Source: Ewingella americana ATCC 33852
GTDB lineage: Bacteria > Pseudomonadota > Gammaproteobacteria > Enterobacterales > Enterobacteriaceae
Assembly (NCBI RefSeq): GCF_000735345.1
Contig: NZ_JMPJ01000065.1
Coordinates: 62,001 to 126,000, forward strand
DNA length: 64,000 nucleotides
Direction: 5' to 3'
The position numbers were made by a program, and so were the translations under genes. Below, piece after piece: positions 27,499 to 34,660 of this stretch (position 1 is the first letter of the stretch; the number at the start of each line of letters is the position of its first letter). The notes below the pieces were generated by a model. The model did not search any database. It saw only the letters and a list, made by a program, of their open reading frames with translations, and was not told where the DNA came from.

Positions 27499-28332
27499 AT
27501 GAAAAAGTTACTGATAGTAGCCTCCTTGCTGCTGGCCGCCTGCGCCCAGCACCCCACGCCGCCCAGCCTGACCTCCAGCAGCATTAAAGATCTGCATACC
27601 GGGGAAAGCCTCACGCCTGAGCAGCTTTTGGCCCGACTGGCGAAGCAGCCACGGGTGATTGTCGGCGAGAAGCACGACAACCCGGCGCATCATCAGATTG
27701 AAGCTTGGCTGGTGGAGAGCCTCCCTACCCAGCGCCCGCAGGGCAGCGTGCTAATGGAGATGTTGACGCCGAGCCAGCAGCCCGCCGTTGAGAGCACTAA
27801 ACGGCTGATGCAAACCCAGCCGGAGCTCTCTGCGACGAAAGTGGCAGAGCAGCTTAAATGGCAGAAAAGCTGGGACTGGTCGATGTACAGCCAAGTGGTG
27901 ATGCCCGCTATCCAAGCCCCTTATCCGTTGCTGGCGGCGAATCTGGATCGCAGTGAAATCATGGCTTTCTACCAGAAACCGGCCTTCCCAGCGGGAGCCA
28001 ACAGCGCTGATCCACAGGTCAGAGAGGCGATTGCCGACACCATTAAGGTTTCTCATCAGCAGAATATCGAGCCGGAACAGCTCCACGCCATGCTGGCCAT
28101 TCAACAACAGCGCGACCGCCGTATGGCAGAACGGCTACTAGCCGCGCCAACGCCGGCTTTGCTGATCGTCGGTGGGTATCATGCCAAACGCAACGTGGGG
28201 GTGCCGGTGCATGTTCGCGATTTGCAGCCTGAGGCGCAGGTGACGGTATTAATGCTGGCGGAACAGGGAGCGGAAGTGGATAAACGGCAGGCCGATTATC
28301 TGTGGATAACCGCGGCGGCGGGTAAGAAGTAA
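27499..28332 (+). CDS. ChaN-family haem-binding lipoprotein
   Basis: A 277-residue lipoprotein of the ChaN/PhuW family (DUF399), which binds haem at a dimer interface and is linked to iron acquisition. The signal peptide ends in LLAACAQ (mature cysteine 14). Family motifs are VIVGEKHDNPAHHQ, SWDWSMYSQVVMPAI and LIVGGYHAKRNVGVP. The open frame extends to 27430, but those codons cover the Fur box and lack a signal peptide. The ATG at 27499 has GAGGA at good spacing. The Fur box indicates induction under iron limitation. No haem receptor or ABC genes adjoin it. It is convergent with the MFS gene. Confidence 0.88.
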   Translation: MKKLLIVASLLLAACAQHPTPPSLTSSSIKDLHTGESLTPEQLLARLAKQPRVIVGEKHDNPAHHQIEAWLVESLPTQRPQGSVLMEMLTPSQQPAVESTKRLMQTQPELSATKVAEQLKWQKSWDWSMYSQVVMPAIQAPYPLLAANLDRSEIMAFYQKPAFPAGANSADPQVREAIADTIKVSHQQNIEPEQLHAMLAIQQQRDRRMAERLLAAPTPALLIVGGYHAKRNVGVPVHVRDLQPEAQVTVLMLAEQGAEVDKRQADYLWITAAAGKK

Positions 28333-28354
28333 TAATAAGAAGAAGTAGCAGGAA

Positions 28355-28383
28355 GCCGCCCCCGGCCTGAGCCAGAGGGCGGC
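28355..28383. terminator. Hairpin between convergent chaN-like and MFS genes
   Basis: GCCGCCC / GGGCGGC stem with an inner GGC / GCC pair. No T tract follows on either strand, so it may be a Rho-assisted end or an mRNA-protecting hairpin. Confidence 0.4.
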
Positions 28384-28390
28384 GAATAAC

Positions 28391-29554
28391 TTAGGCCAGC
28401 GCCTTTTCGGCTTTCTTCGCCGCGCGGCGGAAAGTGATAACACAGAGCACGAAGCCAACCAGTCCCAACGCCCCAGCCGCCAGCGGAACCGCCGTCAGCC
28501 CCAGACCGCGAGCGATAACCGCGCCGCCAACCCAGGCACCCAAGGCATTACCGACGTTAAAGGCGGCGATGTTTAAGGTCGACACCAGATTTGGCGCATT
28601 CTTGCCATAGGTCACCACGTTAATCTGCAACGCGGGCACGGCGGCAAAGCTGACCATCGCCCAGAAGAACAGCGTCACTTCCGCCGCCAGCAGGTTCACG
28701 CTGGTCCAGCTAAACAGCGCCGAGAAGATGGCAATCAGCAGGAAAATCAGAGTCAGGGTGGCACCCAAACGCCAGTCGGCAAGACGCCCGCCCAGCACGT
28801 TGCCGATGGTCAGACCGAGACCAATCAGCAGCAGGGTCCAGCTCACGCCGTGCTCAGACACGCCGGTGATCTCCGTCAGCATCGGCGCAATATAGGTGAA
28901 CAGCGCAAACATCGCGGCGGAGAAGAACACGGTGATCGACAGCGACAGCCACAGGCCTAAACCGCGCAGCGCGCCCATCTCTTTGCGCAGGTCGGTCGGC
29001 TCTTCGTCTTTAGTGTCCGGCAGCTTTTTATAAAGCGCGAACAGCGACGCCACGCCGATAATCGCCACCGCCCAGAAGGTCGAGCGCCAGCCAAGGGCCT
29101 GACCCAGCGCGGTACCCAAAGGCACGCCAAGGACGTTAGCCAGCGTCAGGCCGGTAAACATCAGGGCCACGGCTGAGGCACGGCGGTTTGGTGCCACCAG
29201 ATTGGCCGCCACCACGGCACCGATGCCGAAGAAGGCACCGTGACACAGCGCGGTGATAACGCGCGCCAGCATCAGGAAGCCGTAGCTGTAGGACAGCGCG
29301 CACATCAGGTTGCCGACGATGAAGATAATCATCAGCAGCAACAGCGTTTTCTTACGCGGCAGTTTGGCAGTCAGCACGGCCATGATAGGCGCGCCGATAG
29401 CCACGCCCAGCGCGTAGCCACTGATAAGCCAGCCCGCCAGCGGAATGGTTACCTGTAGATCGTTGGCCACATTGGGCAACAGCCCCATGATAACAAACTC
29501 AGTCGTGCCGATCGCGAATGCGCTCAGCGCCAGTGCCAGTAACGAAACAGGCAT
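28391..29554 (-). CDS. Major-facilitator transporter, DHA1 family, YdhP-like
   Basis: A 387-residue inner-membrane transporter with about 12 hydrophobic segments. MPVSLLALALSAFAIGTTEFVIMGLLP is typical of the AraJ/YdhP/NepI group of drug- or sugar-efflux proteins, and the MFS motif A region is AVLTAKLPRKK. The substrate cannot be read from sequence; related proteins export arabinose-type sugars, purine ribonucleosides or drugs. It lies downstream of a LysR-type gene on the same strand with a 319-base gap carrying two inverted repeats that could be operators. Confidence 0.85.
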   Translation of the reverse strand: MPVSLLALALSAFAIGTTEFVIMGLLPNVANDLQVTIPLAGWLISGYALGVAIGAPIMAVLTAKLPRKKTLLLLMIIFIVGNLMCALSYSYGFLMLARVITALCHGAFFGIGAVVAANLVAPNRRASAVALMFTGLTLANVLGVPLGTALGQALGWRSTFWAVAIIGVASLFALYKKLPDTKDEEPTDLRKEMGALRGLGLWLSLSITVFFSAAMFALFTYIAPMLTEITGVSEHGVSWTLLLIGLGLTIGNVLGGRLADWRLGATLTLIFLLIAIFSALFSWTSVNLLAAEVTLFFWAMVSFAAVPALQINVVTYGKNAPNLVSTLNIAAFNVGNALGAWVGGAVIARGLGLTAVPLAAGALGLVGFVLCVITFRRAAKKAEKALA

Positions 29555-29601
29555 AGGAAACTCCCCATTAATTAATTATTTACCCAACGAACACCACTAA
29601 A

Positions 29602-29727
29602 GCGGGCTGACTCGTGCAGTCAGTCCGCGAAAAGTAAGCAAGAGATCAAGACATCAGGATGGTGAAACGGGCCGCTAAACCCGTCGCAAAGTACATTGCT
29701 GCGTTAATTCATTTGTTAGCGCAATGT
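29602..29727 (-). promoter_or_regulatory. Two inverted repeats upstream of the MFS gene
   Basis: The 319-base gap between the MFS gene and the LysR gene has no supportable gene. It contains GCGGGCTGACT-CGTGC-AGTCAGTCCGC at 29602-29628 (one mismatch) and TACATTGC ... GCAATGT at 29692-29727 around a 21-base centre. Either could bind a regulator of the MFS gene; which one is unknown. Confidence 0.4.
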
Positions 29728-29873
29728 TGTATCTTGCCAACAGAAATACCACGCAGATCACACTTTTGACCAGTTAGAGGCCGGATCGACGGCACAAAAT
29801 GCTATGAGGATTTCCTTAACCCACTGATAAACAATAAGTTAGAAGATGTGTGGAAATGTTTCAAAAATTAGCA

Positions 29874-30791
29874 TTATCCCCCGGTCATCACCCAGCGCGG
29901 ATTACCGGCAAACCACGCCACCAGAAAATCGAGCAAGGCGCGCAAAGCCGCTGGCATCTGGCGGCGCGAAGCATAAATGGCATAAATCCCCAAGGTCTGC
30001 GGCTGCCATTGCGGCAACAGCGCGACCAGCTGCCCGCTGGAAATCAGCGGCGCGGCGGAGTAAGCAGGCTGCATCACAATCCCCGCCCCTTCTACAGCCC
30101 CACTCAGCAGCACTTGCGACTCATTGGCGCTGAGATTGCCACTCACCGGTATCGCCAGCTTTTCTCCCTGACGCTCCAACTGCCACAGGCTTTTGCCGAA
30201 ATAGCTGTAGGTCAGGCAGTTATGCAGCGCCAAATCCTCCGGCTTTTGCGGCGTGCCGTGGGCCGCCAGATAGGCCGGAGAGGCGCAAATCACCGAGGCA
30301 CACTCGGCCAGCGGACGGGCAATCAGGTTCGGGTCGAGATCATTGGTGATACGCAGCGCCAGATCGATACGATCCTCCACCAGATTGATCGCCTTACTTT
30401 CGAGTTGCAGATCAATACTCACCTGCGGATGCAGCCGCAAGAACTCGGTCACGGCAATCGCCACCGCCCCCTGCCCGAAGGACTGAGAGCAGCTCAGGCG
30501 CAGCAGGCCGCGCAGCGCGTCGTCTTCGCTCTCCCCCGCGCAAGCCATTTCCGCCGCCACCGACAGCATTTTCCGGCAGCGCGCCAGCGTGTTCTCTCCG
30601 GCATCGGTCAGGCTGAGTTTACGCGTCGTTCGGTGCAGCAGCCGCGCGCCGGACCACTTCTCCATCTCTGATAAATAGCGCGTGACCATGGCGCGAGACA
30701 TATTCAGCGACTCGGCGGCGCTGACCATACTTCCACGCTCGACAATGGCGACAAAGACTTCTGCTGCGGTGATCCTGTCCATATTATTCAT
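29874..30791 (-). CDS. LysR-family transcriptional regulator (CrgA-like subgroup)
   Basis: A 305-residue LysR regulator. The winged helix is at residues 5-60 (AEVFVAIVERGSMVSAAESL, MSRAMVTRYLSEMEKW, RLLHRTTRKLSLTDAG), followed by an effector domain with LRLSCSQSFGQGAVA. The motif RLLHRTTR-LSLTDAG is that of the large CrgA/YhjC-type subgroup. It is transcribed divergently from the metallo-beta-lactamase-fold gene across 118 bases, the usual layout for a LysR regulator and its target, so that gene is the probable target. The second possible start, M4, is three codons in. Confidence 0.88.
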   Translation of the reverse strand: MNNMDRITAAEVFVAIVERGSMVSAAESLNMSRAMVTRYLSEMEKWSGARLLHRTTRKLSLTDAGENTLARCRKMLSVAAEMACAGESEDDALRGLLRLSCSQSFGQGAVAIAVTEFLRLHPQVSIDLQLESKAINLVEDRIDLALRITNDLDPNLIARPLAECASVICASPAYLAAHGTPQKPEDLALHNCLTYSYFGKSLWQLERQGEKLAIPVSGNLSANESQVLLSGAVEGAGIVMQPAYSAAPLISSGQLVALLPQWQPQTLGIYAIYASRRQMPAALRALLDFLVAWFAGNPRWVMTGG

Positions 30792-30909
30792 CCGATTTAC
30801 GCAATAAACAGTTGCGCATTATCCGGTTTTTCTCTCGATTTATGCAACGTAAAGTAACCGAATTAACCCGCGTTATTTGGCGACATCGCCCAACCTCTGA
30901 GGACACATT

Positions 30910-31779
30910 ATGCGCCTGAAAAAATTGGCAATTACCGCCGCACTCTTACTGGGCACCAGCCTGACCGCTCGCGCCGCAGACCTGAAATTAGACGTCTACA
31001 ATCCGGGGCAAAACAGCATTTTTGCCGTTTCGTCAGAGATAGTCACCGGCGAAAAAGACGCGGTGCTGATTGATGCCCAATTCCAGCGCAATGATGCGCA
31101 AAAGCTGGTGGAGATGATCAAAGCCAGCGGAAAGAACCTGACCACTATCTATATTAGTCAGGCTGACCCTGATTTCTATTTCGGTCTGGATACCCTGCAC
31201 GCCGCCTTCCCTAATGCCAAGATAGTCGCAACTCAGGCCACTATCGATGAAATCAACGCCACCAAAGCGGGCAAAGTGGCATTTTGGGGTCCGCAGTTGA
31301 AAGACAACGCGCCAAAAGCGGTGATTGTGCCTGAGCCGCTGACAGGCAATTATTTCGAGCTGGAAGGCAAAAAGTTTGAAATCAAAGGGCAAACTCCTGC
31401 CCGCACCTTTGTTTGGATCCCAACGCTGAAGGCCGTCGTTGGCGGCGTTATTGTCGATGGCAACACCGAACACCTATGGGTGGCAGATACCCAAACGCCG
31501 GAATCACGTAAGGCCTGGATTGCCACGCTCGACCAAATCGCGGCACTGAAACCGACAACCGTAGTACCGGGCCACTTCCTGCCCGGCGCGGCACAGACGC
31601 TGAAATCCGTTGAGTTCACCAAGCAGTACTTGCAGACGCTGGAGAAAGAACTGCCAAAAGCCAAGAATGCGCAGGCGCTGGTTAAAGCCATGAAAGGACA
31701 TTACCCGGCATTAAAAGGGGATGAGTCATTAGAAATGAGCGCCAAAGTACTGAAAGGCGAAATGAAGTGGCCGCAGTAA
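30910..31779 (+). CDS. Secreted metallo-beta-lactamase-fold protein with degenerate metal site
   Basis: A 289-residue protein with a signal peptide (LAITAALLLGTSLTARA, cleaved before ADL) and a metallo-beta-lactamase fold: NSIFAVSSEIVTGEKDAVLIDAQF, then the loop normally reading HXHXDH. Here that loop is ISQADPDFYFGLD (residues 82-94): the first His is Gln84, the second is Asp86, the Asp is kept (Asp88) and the last His is Phe89. Downstream, LWVADTQTP and VVPGHFLPG retain the Asp and His ligands. It may bind one metal weakly or not be a hydrolase at all. It resembles secreted MBL proteins of unknown substrate. Divergence from the LysR gene suggests regulation by it. A terminator follows. Confidence 0.85.
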   Translation: MRLKKLAITAALLLGTSLTARAADLKLDVYNPGQNSIFAVSSEIVTGEKDAVLIDAQFQRNDAQKLVEMIKASGKNLTTIYISQADPDFYFGLDTLHAAFPNAKIVATQATIDEINATKAGKVAFWGPQLKDNAPKAVIVPEPLTGNYFELEGKKFEIKGQTPARTFVWIPTLKAVVGGVIVDGNTEHLWVADTQTPESRKAWIATLDQIAALKPTTVVPGHFLPGAAQTLKSVEFTKQYLQTLEKELPKAKNAQALVKAMKGHYPALKGDESLEMSAKVLKGEMKWPQ

Positions 31780-31809
31780 AATAAGATTATTTAGGATAAA
31801 ATCATTTGA

Positions 31810-31838
31810 TGGGTCCGCGAAGTCGGGCCCACTTTTTT
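31810..31838 (+). terminator. Intrinsic terminator of the MBL-fold gene
   Basis: Stem TGGGTCC / GGGCCCA (one G-T pair) with an eight-base loop followed by CTTTTTT, 30 bases after the stop codon. Confidence 0.85.
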
Positions 31839-32456
31839 AACTAAAAACATAACCGCTTTAATGCACAATAATTAGCTGCCAGATAAGAATACGCCTTGGA
31901 AAATACCCCTTTATCCTGCCTTGCCACCCTTCTTAGGAATTTTCCCGCTCAATTATCTCAAATTGCTAAATCTTCAAATTTCGAAAAAATGGAGTTTGCA
32001 GGGTTATTTCTCCATAAATTTCCGGCAGTAAGGCAAATAGTGCTCATCAAAGAGAGATAATGTTGTTTTAGCCCCGAGTGAGACTTCCAACAGCAACAGG
32101 CTCAGAAAACTCTTACTTCCAGCCATTAAAAAATCAGAATGCAATTATCTTGTTGTTTATTCTGCACATTTAATTAATTATGTTCAGTATTATCTTAGTT
32201 CGCAATCACTTCAAACGATCATTGAAAGACTTTTAATCGTTAAAACCTATTGAAAACGATCCCAAGCATCGGGTTAAACGATTTGTTTAGAACTTTATAT
32301 AATTTATATTGATTGTTAATTATTCATAAAAAACTAACCGCCCTTTTGTACAGAAAACTATTTTCTGTGCGTGAGCTTTATGCTTTCCGAAAGGTGGTTT
32401 TTCTCTGTGTGAATCGCCTTTTCGAGTGGATTATTTGTGTTACATGGAAGGCTATC
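31839..32456 (+). other. AT-rich non-coding stretch upstream of the LuxR-type gene
   Basis: About 600 bases with no gene I can support. The DNA is clearly more AT-rich than the genes on its left and has repeated AACGATC / GATCGTT-like elements near 32210-32285 (AAACGATC, TTTTAATCGTT, AAAACGATC, TTAAACGATT). This is typical of a long H-NS-type silenced regulatory region. An open frame from 32313 enters the LuxR gene, but its first 48 codons look non-coding. Confidence 0.5.
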
Positions 32457-33047
32457 ATGCCAAGAGTTATTATCTGGAGTGAATGTCAATATACTAAACT
32501 GGCGCTAGAAACGCTTATTCTAAAGTTGCCTTTCCACGTTGATGTTTTAACTCTCCCACAAAATAAAAACAGTATTACTTTCGACTCTTCCGATTATTTC
32601 ATTCTCGATCCCGCAGATAAAAGTTTTTCCCGATGCTATGAGTTTTTATTACAGCATCACGAGAGAATGGATGATAACCGGATGATTTTTTATTCGGAGT
32701 CGCTTGACGCCACCATCATGTCCACCTTGCTCAAAAGAGGCATTCGTTCTTTTTCTAAAAACAATAACTTACAAGAGACAAGCAACTTAATTACCAAGTT
32801 TATCTTGCTGAAGGATATTTCAGATTTATGCGATCAGCACTTCTTGTTGATCACTAAAATGGAAATAAAAATTCTTTCCATGCTGGTCTCAGGTGTTTCT
32901 ATCCGCGATATCTCGATGATATTAAAAAGAAGCATCAAAACGGTCAGTGCGCATAAATGCAATCTATTTAAAAAAATAGGCATAACGAATAATCAGGAAC
33001 TATTCTTTCTCTTTAACCATAGCGTTGCAGATATGACCGCGCTTTAG
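32457..33047 (+). CDS. LuxR-type response-regulator-like transcription factor
   Basis: A 196-residue DNA-binding protein. The N-terminal 125 residues form a receiver-like domain (MPRVIIWSECQYTKLALETL) that lacks an obvious phospho-acceptor aspartate triad. The C-terminal GerE/LuxR helix-turn-helix is at about residues 132-190 (KMEIKILSMLVSGVSIRDIS, KRSIKTVSAHKCNLFKKIGI). Layout and size resemble RcsA, BglJ, EcpR/MatA and MrkI-type regulators of surface structures. The chosen ATG has GGAAGG five bases upstream; the longer frame from 32313 does not. An EAL protein follows 58 bases later on the same strand, and the two likely form an operon. Confidence 0.82.
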   Translation: MPRVIIWSECQYTKLALETLILKLPFHVDVLTLPQNKNSITFDSSDYFILDPADKSFSRCYEFLLQHHERMDDNRMIFYSESLDATIMSTLLKRGIRSFSKNNNLQETSNLITKFILLKDISDLCDQHFLLITKMEIKILSMLVSGVSIRDISMILKRSIKTVSAHKCNLFKKIGITNNQELFFLFNHSVADMTAL

Positions 33048-33105
33048 GGCGAACAGTCTTGCAACGCGGCAAAAACGAGCCGTCATAAATATAGAGAAAA
33101 GAAGA

Positions 33106-33801
33106 ATGGATCCAGCTTCGGCGTCAGAGTTCTATTTTGTTTACGAGCCTATCATCAGCCCAGCCGGTAATGTGCTGGGGTTTGAAATGCTCACGCGGCA
33201 AAATTCGCTCAATGGGCCCTGCGCCAGCATTGAGCATCTATTTTCTCAGCTGCACGCCGAACATAAGTTCGATATTTTTTACACGCAATTGAATACGCTC
33301 AGCCATCAAGCCGAGTACTTTTTGGAACACGGCTTGAGTGTCTCTTTGAATGTCGATATTGAGATTGCCGAAGGCATTATTCGCTCGGTGGCCTTAACCA
33401 ACAGACTCAAACGCATGGGTTTTATTCGTTTGGAAATCAACGAGCACTTCGCCGAACTCTTTCACCCTCGCCCCCAGCCCCTGCTCAACCACCTGGCTGC
33501 CTGCTGCCCACTTTGGCTAGACGACTTCAGCGCCGACCACCAGCGTTTGCTGCCCGCCACGCTCAAGCAATTCGAGTGCATTAAGGTGGATAAACATTTC
33601 TTTTGGCAGCACCAAGGCAGCGAGGAGCTGAAGTCAGTGGTTCAGCAGCTTGGCCGCAGCTGTCAGGGCGTGATTGTCGAAGGGGTGGAAACCTCCGAGC
33701 AGCTCAGAGGTTTGAAATCGATGAATATCAAGGGGATGCAGGGTTATTTGTGGCCCGCCCGATTCCAACATAACTTAGAAAGTCACGTCAGTATCAGCTA
33801 A
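33106..33801 (+). CDS. Compact EAL-domain protein (c-di-GMP phosphodiesterase or degenerate EAL regulator)
   Basis: A 231-residue stand-alone EAL domain without membrane segments. Signature loops are FEMLTR (EAL replaced by E27-M-L), LNVDIEI (Asn82), RLEINE (Glu110), LDDFSADHQRL (Asp139-Asp140), IKVDK (Lys160) and VEGVE (Glu192, Glu195). The metal and catalytic residues seem mostly present. Loop 6, normally DDFGTGYS, is changed to DDFSADHQ, and EAL is EML. It could hydrolyse c-di-GMP weakly or, like YdiV, act by protein contact. It follows the LuxR-type gene as in the MrkI-MrkJ and similar fimbrial or motility control pairs. It ends directly against the next gene on the other strand. Confidence 0.85.
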   Translation: MDPASASEFYFVYEPIISPAGNVLGFEMLTRQNSLNGPCASIEHLFSQLHAEHKFDIFYTQLNTLSHQAEYFLEHGLSVSLNVDIEIAEGIIRSVALTNRLKRMGFIRLEINEHFAELFHPRPQPLLNHLAACCPLWLDDFSADHQRLLPATLKQFECIKVDKHFFWQHQGSEELKSVVQQLGRSCQGVIVEGVETSEQLRGLKSMNIKGMQGYLWPARFQHNLESHVSIS

Positions 33802-34518
33802 CTAAGGCTGCACGCGGACGAAAGTTCCGGCAGCCTGTACGTTCATGCCAAAGCCGCAGTCTCCGTCGGTATGCAGCCTGACGGCTTCTGGTGCGAATTC
33901 CATGCTCACCTTGCACTCGCCGCCGCCCGCGTTCTGATCATCAGCCTGATTGTATACAGCCTTGCCGTCTTTCACGGCGGTCACTACCGAGAATTCGCCG
34001 GTATTCGGGCCGTAATAGAGCGACATCAGCCCCATGTACATGCCGCTGAAATCGATTTTGAATTGAGCTTCTTCAGCTTTGACATCCACTTCATTCCAAC
34101 TGCCGTATCCGGCATATTGCCAATACTGCCCGGCAACGCTTGGTGCGGCGGGCAAGGCATCAAGCTGAGGTTGGATCTGGCTGAGGTTAAATTGTGATTT
34201 TTTGTCATCCGGCGCCAGCATCAGCCAGGCTTTGGCTTTGCGAAATTGCCCCTGACGAATATAAGTCAGCGCGATGTTGTTGTAGGCCGTGGCGATGGTG
34301 TCCTGCGGCTTGTGGCAGAATTCGCTCCATGCCACCTGATCGCGGAACAGCTCGCGCGCTTTGTCATAAGCGCCTTGCTGATAAGAGACTTTCCCCGCCG
34401 CCGCGTAAATTCCGGCTTTGAGGCAATCTTTCTCAATATCCGGCTCATCGATTTTCGCCAACGCCTGAAGACTGACAGAACAGCCCGCCACCAGCAGCAA
34501 ACTCAACCCCAATTTCAT
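33802..34518 (-). CDS. Putative lipoprotein with TPR-like repeats
   Basis: A 238-residue exported protein that I cannot assign to a named family. The signal sequence MKLGLSLLLVAGCSVSLQALA contains the lipobox-like VAGC (Cys13), though cleavage after LQALA by signal peptidase I is also possible. Residues about 37-110 look like two TPR units (YAAAGKVSYQQGAYDKAREL, AYNNIALTYIRQGQFRKAKA). The C-terminal half is a beta-rich domain with three cysteines (GGGECKVS, DGDCGFGMN). The start chosen has AAAAAGG upstream; the longer frame from 34542 does not. It is convergent with the EAL gene, with abutting stops, and divergent from the YddA-type ABC gene. Confidence 0.7.
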   Translation of the reverse strand: MKLGLSLLLVAGCSVSLQALAKIDEPDIEKDCLKAGIYAAAGKVSYQQGAYDKARELFRDQVAWSEFCHKPQDTIATAYNNIALTYIRQGQFRKAKAWLMLAPDDKKSQFNLSQIQPQLDALPAAPSVAGQYWQYAGYGSWNEVDVKAEEAQFKIDFSGMYMGLMSLYYGPNTGEFSVVTAVKDGKAVYNQADDQNAGGGECKVSMEFAPEAVRLHTDGDCGFGMNVQAAGTFVRVQP

Positions 34519-34660
34519 CAAACACCTTTTTCTTATAACCAAATGGAACTTTTTGCAGGAAAAACATCCTTACATGTGTGCCATTGCCCTCTCGCGCTGG
34601 CTGACCCATTCTGGGATGATTACGCATTCACAACATGAAAACATTGAAACATGGCTATTT

